Numbered from the stretch's first letter, positions 43,513-52,851 are shown. The stretch is 64,000 bases of DNA from Cytobacillus solani (GCF_001420595.1 NZ_LJIX01000006.1:4820402-4884401); one strand, 5' to 3'. The notes: generated from the letters alone by a model not told the origin. Translations and numbers: made by a program.

Positions 43513-44602
43513 GCTGGCATCCCTCCAGATATTCCTCAATAATATTACATAATGCCTCTATATCTTCTTCATAAATTTCCCCAATATTGCCAATTCGGAA
43601 TGTATCCACATCTGTCAGCTTTCCTGGATAAAGGACAAATCCTCGTTCTTTCACATACAAATAGAAATCTTCAAAGCAGAATTGTTCGCTTGGGAAAAGA
43701 AAGGTTGTAATGATCGGTGACTGTTTTTCTGCTGTAATATACGTGTGAATGCCAATCCTTTCAAGTCTATCCCGCAAAATTTGGTTATTATTTTGGTAGC
43801 GGTGATGTCTGGCTGGGATCCTGCCTTCTGCAAGCAATTCATCAATAGCTTTCGAAAAGGCAGCTACAACATGCGTTGGGGATGTAAATCGCCATTTCCC
43901 GTCCTTGTCCATTTCCTTCCATTGATCAAATAGATCTAATGATAAGCTCCGAGCATTTCCTTCACAAGCTGCAAGTTTATCCCGTTTGGCAATAACAAAG
44001 CCAAATCCCGGAACCCCTTGAATACATTTATTCGCACTGCTAATTAGATAATCAATTCCAAGTTCAGGAATATTTATATCTATCCCTCCAAAACTACTCA
44101 TTGCATCGATGATTAACGTTTTGTCGTATTCCTTTGATAATCTCGATATCATCTCCATCGGATTTAAAATGCCTGTCGTTGTTTCACAATGAACCATAAC
44201 CAAATGGGTAATCGCTTGATCTTCTTCTAAAATCTCTTTAATTTCATCTTCATTTGGGTACTCATTATAGGCGGCACGATATTCACGGTAATTAAGCCCT
44301 ATATAGTGTGCGATTTTTACAATCCGCTCTCCATAAGCACCGTTCGTCACAATGAGAACCTTATCTTCATCCGAAACGGCTGATGTCATCACAGATTCAA
44401 CCGCAAATGTCCCGCTTCCTTGCATAAGCACAACCGAGTAATCTTGCTGCGATACACCAGCTAATTCAAGCAGCTGTATACGAATCTTTTGCGTAATTCC
44501 TTTATAATCATCATCCCAAGTGCAGCGGTCATAAAGCATTTCCTCTTTCACTGTACGAGAAGTTGTCAGCGGACCCGGTGTCAAAAGCTTATAATTATGC
44601 AT
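43505..44602 (-). CDS. phnW: 2-aminoethylphosphonate-pyruvate transaminase
   Basis: A 365-residue PLP enzyme that converts 2-aminoethylphosphonate plus pyruvate to phosphonoacetaldehyde plus alanine. LLTPGPLTTSRTVKEEML at the N-terminus, DAMSSFGGIDINIPELG and the PLP lysine in LISSANKCIQGVPGFGFVIA are typical. It lies between the binding protein and phnX in a single leftward operon, so uptake and degradation of the phosphonate are linked. Confidence 0.95.
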   Translation of the reverse strand: MHNYKLLTPGPLTTSRTVKEEMLYDRCTWDDDYKGITQKIRIQLLELAGVSQQDYSVVLMQGSGTFAVESVMTSAVSDEDKVLIVTNGAYGERIVKIAHYIGLNYREYRAAYNEYPNEDEIKEILEEDQAITHLVMVHCETTTGILNPMEMISRLSKEYDKTLIIDAMSSFGGIDINIPELGIDYLISSANKCIQGVPGFGFVIAKRDKLAACEGNARSLSLDLFDQWKEMDKDGKWRFTSPTHVVAAFSKAIDELLAEGRIPARHHRYQNNNQILRDRLERIGIHTYITAEKQSPIITTFLFPSEQFCFEDFYLYVKERGFVLYPGKLTDVDTFRIGNIGEIYEEDIEALCNIIEEYLEGCQHA

Positions 44603-44622
44603 GTTCCTTCACACTCCAATTA

Positions 44623-45597
44623 TTATTTTGCTGAATTAAAAAATGCTTGGTGCTGTTCCAATAACTTTACTGTTAACGGTTGGGCGAATGTCATCGAATG
44701 AGCTGGCTTGTTCACCTCATCAACTGTCTCCCCTTTGTAAAGAGCAACCGGATAGGATGACAATAATTCCTTCCTTGCATCGCTAATAATTACCTCTGCC
44801 ATCTTCATAGCTAAATCTGTTGTTTCACCCTCTTTATCAATAACAGCAATCGATTCGGTAAGAGAAAAGTTGCCTTCCACTGGATCGACATAATCAATCG
44901 GTGCACCTGATTCCTTTGCTTGGACCGCTTGATGGCGAAGTCCAAAACCTGCCGCCACTTCTCCAGCCTGGACTTTTTTAATTGGACCTGAGCCAGAGCT
45001 TTCTAAGTGTGGGCCCACATTAGCAATCAACTCGTGAAGAATCGTTTTTCCTTCTTGTTCCCCGTACTCACTTATAATCGCTTGGATTAACAGCCAGCCT
45101 GTTGAAGAATCAACGATATTCGGAATAGACACTAATCCTTTAAATTCTGGTTTTGTTAAGTCTTTAATAGATGTTGGTGCTTCCAGCCCTTTTTCCTTCA
45201 GTACTTCCGTATTGACAAAAATGGCACCTGAATTGGATAAAATCGGCGTATAGAAGGATGGATATTCCTCTAATGCCTTCGCATCAAAAGCTAAATCTTT
45301 AAACATCGAATGCTCCTCTTGTGAGCTTTCAAGAAAATAAGAACTCATTGTCACTAAATCAGCTTCGATTTCCTTACCCTCTGCTATTAACTTCCCGCCT
45401 AATTCAGACGTTCCTAACGATTGAAAAACATACTCTCCCTCATAGCCAGCCTTATTTAAGGCATTTTCCATTGCCGCAACAGCTTCTTCATCCCCATTCG
45501 TATAAATAACGACTTCCTCTTCTTTTTGACTGTTACAACCTGCTAACGCAATCACAAAACCTAAAGCGAATAGAATCAGGATCATTTTTTTCATCAT
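44623..45597 (-). CDS. 2-aminoethylphosphonate ABC transporter substrate-binding lipoprotein
   Basis: A 324-residue extracellular solute-binding protein of the iron/phosphonate (family 1, PhnS-like) type. Lipobox LAGC, cysteine near residue 21. VVIYTNGDEEAVAAMENAL begins the domain; DLVTMSSYFLESSQEE, SGAIFVNTEVLKEKGLEAP and ESSGSGPIKKVQAGEVAAG follow. Its ATG overlaps the permease stop by one base (TAATG). The substrate is assigned by co-transcription with phnW and phnX. Confidence 0.87.
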   Translation of the reverse strand: MMKKMILILFALGFVIALAGCNSQKEEEVVIYTNGDEEAVAAMENALNKAGYEGEYVFQSLGTSELGGKLIAEGKEIEADLVTMSSYFLESSQEEHSMFKDLAFDAKALEEYPSFYTPILSNSGAIFVNTEVLKEKGLEAPTSIKDLTKPEFKGLVSIPNIVDSSTGWLLIQAIISEYGEQEGKTILHELIANVGPHLESSGSGPIKKVQAGEVAAGFGLRHQAVQAKESGAPIDYVDPVEGNFSLTESIAVIDKEGETTDLAMKMAEVIISDARKELLSSYPVALYKGETVDEVNKPAHSMTFAQPLTVKLLEQHQAFFNSAK

Positions 45598-47246
45598 TAT
45601 GCCGCCTCACTTTTTCTATATATTTTTTTACCATTTACTACTTGCCTTTTCTGCAAATAATCACAAAGGAATTTGATTAATAGATTAGTAAAAAAGATGA
45701 GTAAAGATAAAACAAATATTTCATTGAATTTTGCAAAATGCTGCAGTTCTTTAATTTTGCTCGCAACTAATGAAGTTTGAGCTGTAACTAGAAAGATAAT
45801 TCCACTAATCGTTACCATTGAGTTGATAAAATAGTAACTAAACATCTCAATAACAGTAGATACTGAGTTTGGCAGAATGACCCGATAAATGGTCTTAATC
45901 CAGCTATCTCCAAGTAACTCTCCCGTCGTTTCCCAAGATCGATTCATTTTAGATAAAGAGTTTTTGGCCATTAAATAGGGAGTAGTAAAATAGTGAACAA
46001 TATTACATAGGATGATGATGATAAATGTTCCTTTTAAACTACTGCCATTAAAAAGAAGCAAATACGATAAGCCAAGCACCATACCTGGAACAGTATTTGT
46101 AATCATTGAAACGATATCGATTGCTGTTCTTCCTTTTAATTGTGTGCGTACATTTAGAATTGCAGAACTGTAGGCAATAACAGTGCCAATAATGGCTGTT
46201 AAAATAGAAACTACAAATGAATTTTTATAAACAGCTACTAAATCACCCGATTGAAACACATTCAAAATATGCTTAAAGGTAAACGATAGATTATAAGGAA
46301 AACTATTAAGAAATGGCGCAATAAACATAACGGCAAAAATAGACAGCATCCCTAATAAAAAGATCGATGAAATCATTGCTAGAAAAGTATCCCGATATTT
46401 ATTTTGCGTCCACTCTATGTCGGTAATCTTTTCGTATTGAAAGTTAAATTTTTCAAGGAAGTATAACAGAAAAACGCCTAGCACTGCTGGTAATAACATA
46501 AGAACGGCAATGACAGCCCCATGATTAAAGTCAGGAATGGACCCTAGCATTACTTGATACAGTTGGGTTGAAACAACAGAGTACGTTCCCCCAACTGATG
46601 CAGGGATTCCGAAATCTGTAAAGCTTAAAATAAAGGAAAGAACAAAGGCACCGCCTAAGGTTCCGATTAATGGACGAACAATCGTATTCGAAAAGCTTCT
46701 TAACGTCCCATCACCCATTAACTTGGAAACGATGATAAATTTCTTATCAACATATTTAAAGGAATTATTAATAAGAAGAAAGGAAGCTGGCAATGTATAG
46801 ATCACATAGCCGATTAATAAACCATTAAAGCCGTATATGTCAAAAAATCCATGGCCGATTATCTTTGTTATTAACCCTTGGTTTCCAAATGAATACATAA
46901 TAGCAAATCCATATGTAATCGTAGGCAGGAGCATCGGGAGAATAATTACCGTTCCAATCACTCTTTTTAGTGGCTGATAGATTCTCGTACAGTTAATCGA
47001 ATAAGCCAATGTAAATGCTAGAATAGTCGTTATCACCGCTGTCGCACTTGAAACTTTGAAACTATTTCCAATTGACTCTATTATCTCTTTATTCGACAGA
47101 ACCGAAAGATAATTGGAAAGATCAAACCCGCTGCTCGTTTCAAAGGATCGAATAAATAACACGGACAGAGGCAATAGGAGAAAACCAGCAAATAATAATG
47201 CTAACAGGAAATAAACGATGCGCATTTCTGGTCTTACATTAGGCAT
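45597..47246 (-). CDS. Fused phosphonate ABC permease with two BPD domains
   Basis: A 549-residue permease with about 12 helices, made of two permease modules in one chain as in ThiP/FbpB. Each half has an EAA-type loop: IIVSKLMGDGTLRSFSNTIV in the first and WETTGELLGDSWIKTIYRVI in the second. The enterobacterial aminoethylphosphonate importer uses two separate permeases (PhnU, PhnV); here they appear as one protein. ATG at 47246 overlaps the ATPase stop by eight bases. Confidence 0.87.
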   Translation of the reverse strand: MPNVRPEMRIVYFLLALLFAGFLLLPLSVLFIRSFETSSGFDLSNYLSVLSNKEIIESIGNSFKVSSATAVITTILAFTLAYSINCTRIYQPLKRVIGTVIILPMLLPTITYGFAIMYSFGNQGLITKIIGHGFFDIYGFNGLLIGYVIYTLPASFLLINNSFKYVDKKFIIVSKLMGDGTLRSFSNTIVRPLIGTLGGAFVLSFILSFTDFGIPASVGGTYSVVSTQLYQVMLGSIPDFNHGAVIAVLMLLPAVLGVFLLYFLEKFNFQYEKITDIEWTQNKYRDTFLAMISSIFLLGMLSIFAVMFIAPFLNSFPYNLSFTFKHILNVFQSGDLVAVYKNSFVVSILTAIIGTVIAYSSAILNVRTQLKGRTAIDIVSMITNTVPGMVLGLSYLLLFNGSSLKGTFIIIILCNIVHYFTTPYLMAKNSLSKMNRSWETTGELLGDSWIKTIYRVILPNSVSTVIEMFSYYFINSMVTISGIIFLVTAQTSLVASKIKELQHFAKFNEIFVLSLLIFFTNLLIKFLCDYLQKRQVVNGKKIYRKSEAA

Positions 47247-47991
47247 ACTTCTCACCAAATAAATTGAATATATTTTGCCGCTTTATTTGTAGCTGTTTTA
47301 AAATAAAATCCTTTACAAAATCATTACTTGGCTGATTGATAATCTCCCTAGAAGTACCAAACTGCGAAATATTCCCCCGATTAATAATTAATACCTTATC
47401 AGACAGTGTTAAAGCTTCTTCCGGATCATGCGTAACAATAATTGTTGTAAGCTTATACTCTTTTGCAATGGATTGAATACGCTGTTTAATTGATTCCTTT
47501 ATTACCCCGTCCAGTGCGCTCAGCGGCTCATCTAATAGCAATATTTTCGGCTTTGTAACCAGTGTTCTTGCAAGAGCAACTCTTTGTTTTTGCCCGCCTG
47601 ATAATTCCCCTATTTTCTTTGTTAAATGCGGCTTTAATTCTAAGAAATCGATATATTCCTGAAGCTCCTTTTCAGAATCCATTCCCTTCTTATTTCTTAA
47701 CCCATAAACAATATTTTCATAGGCATTTAAATGAGGAAAAAGTGCATAGTCTTGGAAAACAATATTAAATTCCCGGTCCTTCATTGGTACATTGCTTACA
47801 TCCCGCCCATTAAAAATGATTTTTCCTTCATCCATTTTTGTTAATCCGAGAATGATATTTAATAATGTTGTTTTTCCGCTTCCGCTTGGACCTAGTAGGG
47901 AAACAATCTCGCCAGTGTTTATTTCAAGATTTATATTTTCTAAAACGATCTTTTGATCGAATTGTTTGCTTATATTTTGCAATTTCAGCAA
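47239..47991 (-). CDS. Phosphonate ABC transporter ATP-binding protein
   Basis: A 250-residue ATPase with Walker A GPSGSGKT, Q-loop VFQDYALFPHL, signature LSGGQKQRVALARTL, Walker B KILLLDEPLSALD and the switch His in IIVTHDPEEAL. A TTG at 47991 has GGAGG eight bases upstream; the GTG three codons earlier overlaps that site, so TTG is preferred. First gene of the leftward phosphonate operon, divergent from the DeoR regulator. Confidence 0.9.
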   Translation of the reverse strand: MLKLQNISKQFDQKIVLENINLEINTGEIVSLLGPSGSGKTTLLNIILGLTKMDEGKIIFNGRDVSNVPMKDREFNIVFQDYALFPHLNAYENIVYGLRNKKGMDSEKELQEYIDFLELKPHLTKKIGELSGGQKQRVALARTLVTKPKILLLDEPLSALDGVIKESIKQRIQSIAKEYKLTTIIVTHDPEEALTLSDKVLIINRGNISQFGTSREIINQPSNDFVKDFILKQLQIKRQNIFNLFGEKYA

Positions 47992-48227
47992 ACGGCTCAC
48001 CTCCCTAAATACAACTTCAGTATAAAAATGATATGTAAATTTGAATAAAGATTTTTGTATAGTTTATGTAAATTTTGCCTATATCTTTACTAACTTAATA
48101 CCAAATCGTTACTAACTTTCGCTGTTTTCCTTATTGTCATTTATATAAATCTATTGAGTACGCCGAGATTTATCAGTAAACTGGAATTACTATAGCTGCA
48201 TCTAATTAAATTTAAATGGGTGAAAAT

Positions 48228-48989
48228 ATGTTTCCACTTGAAAGGCAAAAAAAAATTATTGATTTATTAACGATAAAAAAAGTCCTTAAAATATCTGAAC
48301 TAACGGATAAACTAAACGTTTCCGTTGATACACTTCGCAGAGATTTAAATCTCCTTACGAAACAAGGGAAAATTGAAAAGATTTATGGTGGGGTTAAGAT
48401 AGTAGAATCAAAATTTGGTGAATCTGCGATCGATGAACGGATGATTAGCCACTTAGAAGAAAAAGAGAGCATTGCGAGAACATGCAGTGAATGGATTAAC
48501 GACGGGGATTGTATATTTATTGATAGCGGCTCAACAACTTATCAAATTGCAAAATACATTAAAAACAAGAAAAACTTAACTGTCGTAACAAATTCCATTC
48601 CTGTAATAACCGAGCTGATGAATACGGATGTTGAACTAATCATCATTGGCGGAAAGATAAGGAAAAATGAGCAATCTGTTGTAACCTTTGACTATTTATT
48701 TAATTTTAATGAATTAAATATATTGAAAGCATTTATTTGTACAAGCGGCATTACGCTTGAAAGAGGTATTTCCGACTATAATGTTGAAGAAGCTCTTACC
48801 CGGAAAAAAATCATTGAACGCTCCAAAGAAATATACGTTGCTGCCGATAGTACAAAGTTCGGAAAAGATGTCACTATTGCAATAGCTCCTATTGAGCAAA
48901 TTAATTACATTATTACGGATGAAAACGTTAATAAAGATTTAATTAATGAATTTAGACATACGAACACTGAATTAATTATTTCAGAATAA
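48228..48989 (+). CDS. DeoR family transcriptional regulator, probable phosphonate operon regulator
   Basis: About 253 residues. The N-terminal DeoR helix-turn-helix is MFPLERQKKIIDLLTIKKVL, ISELTDKLNVSVDTLRRDLN, followed by the sugar-phosphate-isomerase-like sensor domain (DCIFIDSGSTTYQIAKYI, LTVVTNSIPVI, AFICTSGI, YVAADSTKFGK). ATG at 48228 is chosen because GGTGA lies upstream; an ATG at 48216 overlaps that site. It is divergent from the phosphonate operon across 236 bases, so control of that operon by a phosphorylated or phosphonate intermediate is inferred. Confidence 0.87.
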   Translation: MFPLERQKKIIDLLTIKKVLKISELTDKLNVSVDTLRRDLNLLTKQGKIEKIYGGVKIVESKFGESAIDERMISHLEEKESIARTCSEWINDGDCIFIDSGSTTYQIAKYIKNKKNLTVVTNSIPVITELMNTDVELIIIGGKIRKNEQSVVTFDYLFNFNELNILKAFICTSGITLERGISDYNVEEALTRKKIIERSKEIYVAADSTKFGKDVTIAIAPIEQINYIITDENVNKDLINEFRHTNTELIISE

Positions 48990-49172
48990 TCTATAGGTCA
49001 ATAGATCGTATGTAAATAACAAAAGCTAAAAGATTACTTTATTGAAAAAAGTGACAGTTAAATAAATATCTATACGTAGTACTCTTGGGAAGATCTATTG
49101 GCATTGGCAAAGATTAATTATATACTTACCATATATTTTAATAAGTAAAATACTATATTAGGCTGTGATCCA

Positions 49173-49586
49173 ATGGCAAAAAATGAACAGATACATAATG
49201 TGGAAATCATTATGAAAGAAATGCTTGATATACAACAAAAGTCTAAAATGTTTGTCAACCTGCTATCAGAAGGGGAGTCACTCACCCAGAATCAGCTTAT
49301 ACTTCTGCTTCAGCTAAAAATCAATAATGGAATGAAAGCAACTGAAATTGCTGATTTCTTTAATGTAACCCCTGGAGCTGTTACATCGATGTGCGATAAA
49401 CTGGAAAAATTAAATGTAGTTCAGCGTGTAAGAGAAACTGAAGACCGCAGAGTTGTAAAAATGGTCTTGACGAGGATGGGTGAAGAAAAAGTCCATGCCA
49501 TCTTTTTGAAATTCCCATCCGAGAAGCTAACAGATATGGCAAAAATATTAAAAGAAGTTAATTCATTAATGAGTGCCATTTTTTAA
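49173..49586 (+). CDS. MarR family transcriptional regulator
   Basis: A 137-residue winged-helix dimer. The DNA-binding core is MKATEIADFFNVTPGAVTSMCDKLEKLNVVQRVRETEDRRVVKMVLT, typical of MarR recognition helix and wing. The ribosome site (GGCTGTGAT) is weak. It lies 190 bases upstream of the putative bactofilin-like gene, whose control region contains a 45-nt perfect palindrome, so that pair is a likely target. The ligand is unknown. Confidence 0.9.
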   Translation: MAKNEQIHNVEIIMKEMLDIQQKSKMFVNLLSEGESLTQNQLILLLQLKINNGMKATEIADFFNVTPGAVTSMCDKLEKLNVVQRVRETEDRRVVKMVLTRMGEEKVHAIFLKFPSEKLTDMAKILKEVNSLMSAIF

Positions 49587-49690
49587 GGATTTCATCTATA
49601 TTGAAATCCTTTTTTTATTGTCCAATTATGGAAAAAGCTTTTTATATCCTCATACAACCAGATAGTATAGGTGATTAATCTAATCCCTTC

Positions 49691-49759
49691 TTGACAAATC
49701 ACCAATCAATGTATTTTAATTAATATATATTTTAATTATTAAAATATATATTAATTAAA
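49691..49759 (+). promoter_or_regulatory. Promoter region with a 45-nt perfect palindrome
   Basis: TTGACA at 49691-49696 with a weak -10 (TTTTAA) about 17 bases on. Bases 49715-49736 and 49738-49759 are perfect reverse complements of 22 bases around a single central T, all A/T. It covers the likely start point of the rightward operon and follows a MarR gene, so an operator is the simplest reading. A cruciform or RNA hairpin is also possible. Confidence 0.65.
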
Positions 49760-49776
49760 TAAGGCGGTGTGAAGGA

Positions 49777-50442
49777 ATGCAAAACCAAAAGGCTCAAAAG
49801 CCCCGAAGCATCACTCTGACAAGCGGTCATATCAAGGAATTAGCTAAAGACTGCGAACGATTGAACATACGTGGTTCTGTTACATTACACCAAGAAATCC
49901 ACCTCAAAGAGATCTCCACTCATGGCTTTAGTACCTTTCATTCTCATGTTGCAGCAGATCTGTTAAAAAGCTCTGGATCATGTGTCATAAAAGGCAATTG
50001 CGAGGTAAAAGAGATCATCAATGCCGGAAATTTAAAAATGAAAAATGTGCGTGCAGCGAAGCTTTCCAGTTCAGGAAAGCTTACCATTGAACAAATGCTT
50101 CATTCAGAACACCTTGATTCCATTGGGCTGATTACCGTAAAAGAAATTCACACAAAACACTTTCAGCTAAAATTATCAGGTGAGAGCAGGATCAACCGAT
50201 TAATTACAGATACAGCGTTTATAGAAAAGGATAGAAAGTCCATTTCATTAAAGAAAAAACTAATCTGCCAGTTTATTAAAGGAAGACAATTGCAGCTTGC
50301 CTATACAGATGCGGAAATCGTTGAGGGGGATGTTGTGGATGTTGGCAGCCAGTGCAATATTCAAACACTTACCTATACAAAAAGCTGTACCATCTCTCCG
50401 AATGCTAAAGTCCAACAGATTATACGGAGTGAGAATCCATGA
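49777..50442 (+). CDS. Putative bactofilin-like (polymer-forming cytoskeletal) protein
   Basis: A 221-residue protein made of short alternating hydrophobic/polar beta-like repeats (for example KSSGSCVIKGNCEVKEIINAG and LKMKNVRAAKLSSSGKLTIE), which suggests a right-handed beta-helix as in bactofilins. No signal peptide or membrane helix. The stop overlaps the next start by ATGA, so it is coupled with a small membrane protein that might anchor it. The assignment rests on repeat pattern rather than a clear signature. Confidence 0.6.
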   Translation: MQNQKAQKPRSITLTSGHIKELAKDCERLNIRGSVTLHQEIHLKEISTHGFSTFHSHVAADLLKSSGSCVIKGNCEVKEIINAGNLKMKNVRAAKLSSSGKLTIEQMLHSEHLDSIGLITVKEIHTKHFQLKLSGESRINRLITDTAFIEKDRKSISLKKKLICQFIKGRQLQLAYTDAEIVEGDVVDVGSQCNIQTLTYTKSCTISPNAKVQQIIRSENP

Positions 50443-50747
50443 ATATAAAAAAAACGATCCTTTCCTTCTTATTGTCGTTAACAATCCCTGTCCTTTCTGT
50501 CCTTTATCTAGGAATGATGTTGAGTGCACTAATCTCCATAATAGCCGGGATACTACGAACCATCGGTTTCGAACAAATAAAAATGAGTATTTGGCATGGC
50601 ATTGATCTTCCTATCGCTTTAAGCATTCCTGTATCACTTGTTGTTTCATTGCTGCTTTTCAAAGGTTCACTTTATGTAAAACGCTCGATTACATTTTGTT
50701 TTCACAATCTTTTCTCTCCAGCCCAACCACCCATGAAGTTTAAATAA
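50439..50747 (+). CDS. Small membrane protein coupled to the bactofilin-like gene
   Basis: A 102-residue protein with two strong hydrophobic helices (about 8-42 and 60-80) and a basic C-terminal segment. Translation is coupled to the upstream gene through an ATGA overlap. No family recognised; a membrane partner or anchor for the putative beta-helix protein is a guess. Confidence 0.7.
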   Translation: MNIKKTILSFLLSLTIPVLSVLYLGMMLSALISIIAGILRTIGFEQIKMSIWHGIDLPIALSIPVSLVVSLLLFKGSLYVKRSITFCFHNLFSPAQPPMKFK

Positions 50748-50762
50748 ATTATTACTGTATGC

Positions 50763-50800
50763 AAAAAAGGCAGCACCTATGAAAATAGGAACTGCCTTTA
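50763..50800 (+). terminator. Bidirectional terminator
   Basis: AAAAAAGGCAG..CCTAT and ATAGG..CTGCCTTTA form a stem between convergent genes, with A/T tracts on both sides. Confidence 0.82.
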
Positions 50801-50818
50801 ATCATTTCTTGATTTAAG

Positions 50819-51535
50819 TTATAGCAAACTTTCAATAAACAAATAAACACCAGTAAACAATAAAATAATATACGTGAAGATACGAAAAATTTGCTGGTTA
50901 ATTCTTTTAAATAAAAGCTGCCCCACATACAAACCGATAAATACTAATGGAAGTGCAGCAGCGCTTGATACCCAGACTGTTTTATTCGTCCCAGCAAAAA
51001 TAACCTGGATAACTAAACTGATCAAATAAATAAACATATAAAATGCCAGCGTAGTCCCTCGCAGCTTTTCCTTTTGCGTATCTGTTCCTGAAAAGTATAA
51101 CAACAATGGCGGTCCAGGCATGCCTATACTCGTTGTAAGAGCACCTGAAAGTCCGCCAACAGCTAGGTCTCTCTTCTTCCCCTGTTTCATGCGAAACTTA
51201 AGGATAAGCAAAATGGTTAATGCCAAAATAATAAGGCTTATGACTAACTTTAACTTATTGATGTCTATTAGCATAAAGATGATGATTCCTATTGGCAGGC
51301 CTATTCCACTTCCGATCACAAATCTTTTCACGATTCCAAAATCAATATCCTTTCTAACCTTCCTTATTAAAGCAATAGAAATCACTAGCGATAATAGTAA
51401 GTTCATTTGGATCGCTTCAGTTGGTTCAAAGAGCAGTAGAAGAAAGGGAGTAGCCAATATGGAAAAACCAAAACCTGTACTTGTTTGAAGGATGGAAGCT
51501 GTTAGGATGATGACGACAAATAACAATGTGTTCAT
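50819..51535 (-). CDS. TSUP (TauE/SafE) family membrane permease
   Basis: A 238-residue permease with about seven helices. The first-half motif is TGFGFSILATPFLLLLFEPTEAIQMNLLLS and the second-half motif VGGLSGALTTSIGMPGPPLLLYF. It belongs to the same superfamily as the gene at 21379, but to a different branch. The ribosome site is a modest AGGTG. The anion substrate is not readable. Confidence 0.87.
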   Translation of the reverse strand: MNTLLFVVIILTASILQTSTGFGFSILATPFLLLLFEPTEAIQMNLLLSLVISIALIRKVRKDIDFGIVKRFVIGSGIGLPIGIIIFMLIDINKLKLVISLIILALTILLILKFRMKQGKKRDLAVGGLSGALTTSIGMPGPPLLLYFSGTDTQKEKLRGTTLAFYMFIYLISLVIQVIFAGTNKTVWVSSAAALPLVFIGLYVGQLLFKRINQQIFRIFTYIILLFTGVYLFIESLL

Positions 51536-51816
51536 ATAGCACCTGCTTTTTTTACTTTTTGTTCCATAAATCCGTTCAAGTTATTCTTTCCTTCAATGAT
51601 ATACCTTTTCCTGTCACTAGAGAAGTTTTCACACGAAGGTATATATTTTCTATCATTTTTTGTAAAATGGGGGTAACTACGTGATAATACATTTTCTTAC
51701 ACCTCGTAACTAAGAACACCACGACCTTCGCATCAGATTTACCCACTTACAATCTTACTTTAGAAAGATTATGTATGCATCCAGTCTATTAAAATTCAAT
51801 ATTAGGAGTGGTACAA

Positions 51817-52066
51817 ATGATTCAGTTAACAAAAAGGGGCGAATCTAGTTGATGGCGTGGTAACCCTTAAGTATCAGAACGGACAAGACATTGTTGTAAA
51901 AATGGACGAACATCGAAATGGCAAGATTATGTGTGCCATCGCCATGATTGAAAATGTCCAAAACAAATCCTTCAATGTTAAAAGGCTTGTAGAATACTAT
52001 GATGGACATAAGCAAATGGACCGTGCCCATAAATGGGGGATGAATTGGACGGCTGGGAGGAAGTAA
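51817..52066 (+). pseudogene. Small gene with an apparent 5' frameshift
   Basis: A good start (TAGGAG, eight bases, ATG at 51817) opens a frame that stops after 11 codons (MIQLTKRGESS). A second frame, open from 51830, reads QKGANLVDGVVTLKYQNGQD and continues to 52066 with VKMDEHRNGKIMCAIAMIEN and a C-terminal DRAHKWGMNWTAGRK. A one-base change in the A/G run near 51830-51839 would join them into a protein of about 82 residues. Alternatively a GTG at 51857 starts a 69-residue protein, but it has no ribosome site. Family unknown. Confidence 0.6.
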
Positions 52067-52076
52067 TCTCTAAAGG

Positions 52077-52117
52077 AATAGAGCCTTATCAGAAAGCTCT
52101 GGTAAGGCTCTATTTTG
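52077..52117 (+). terminator. Bidirectional terminator
   Basis: AATAGAGCCTTATCAG (52077-52092) pairs with CTGGTAAGGCTCTATT (52099-52114), followed by TTGATTTTTG, between convergent genes. Confidence 0.85.
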
Positions 52118-52128
52118 ATTTTTGAAGA

Positions 52129-52749
52129 TTACCTAACTTTGTAGAGGCCCCTTGTATAAAGTAAAGCTAGATTTTCAGCTACAATAGTGAGGTCTTCTAC
52201 AACCTCCCCAAGCACGATATCCCACATCAGCTGTTCATTCATATAATACCAGCCTCTAGCAATCAAAGAAGCTTCTATATCCTTGTTAGCCATTCCGGCC
52301 GTCTGAACGAAAGTAATATCCTTTGTTATCTCAGCAATAAATCGGGCACGAATCTGACTCCACTTTCTTTCTACCATTTCTGAAATTCCGATGGCCTCCT
52401 TTATAACCTTCATCGTCTCTTGTTCATCTAATGCCGCCTGGATGAATAATCTTACCTGCGCTTTTATTTGCGAATACGCTTCTTCCACTGTCGTGGGCTC
52501 AAAGGGCATGCTTGCAACATCATACATTTTCTCTACTATATTTTCCATTAGCTCAGCAAATAGCTCATCTTTATTTTTGAAATACACATAGGCCGTACCA
52601 TAGCCAGTATTTGCCCGTTTATTAATCTCCGTCATCGTTGCTTTTTGAAAGCCTTCTTTTAGAAAAATGACTTTACCGGCATTCAGTAGATTTAATCGGG
52701 TTTGCAGTGCCTTCTGCTGTCTCTTGGATAAACCGTCTTCATGATTCAC
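52129..52749 (-). CDS. TetR family regulator, probable repressor of the kyn cluster
   Basis: A 206-residue TetR/AcrR repressor. Helix-turn-helix: ATMTEINKRANTGYGTAYVYFKNKDELFAEL near residues 39-70; the rest is the helical ligand-binding and dimer domain. GTG at 52749 follows GAGGTGA by five bases. It is divergent from kynU, with a perfect 14-bp inverted repeat between them, so repression of the kynurenine cluster with tryptophan or kynurenine as inducer is inferred. Bacterial KynR regulators known to me are Lrp-type, so this would be a different solution. Confidence 0.87.
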   Translation of the reverse strand: MNHEDGLSKRQQKALQTRLNLLNAGKVIFLKEGFQKATMTEINKRANTGYGTAYVYFKNKDELFAELMENIVEKMYDVASMPFEPTTVEEAYSQIKAQVRLFIQAALDEQETMKVIKEAIGISEMVERKWSQIRARFIAEITKDITFVQTAGMANKDIEASLIARGWYYMNEQLMWDIVLGEVVEDLTIVAENLALLYTRGLYKVR

Positions 52750-52814
52750 TCATTTCACCTCGTCTTAACAATTTTTAACATATTCTAAATTTTAAGTATT
52801 TTCTTTACAATCTG

Positions 52815-52851
52815 TTAATTGATATTATATCATTGACATAATATCAATTAA
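52815..52851 (+). promoter_or_regulatory. Probable TetR operator of the kyn cluster
   Basis: TTAATTGATATTAT (52815-52828) and ATAATATCAATTAA (52838-52851) are perfect 14-bp inverted repeats 9 bases apart; the centre contains TTGACA (52833-52838), a possible -35. Located between the divergent TetR gene and kynU. Confidence 0.78.
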
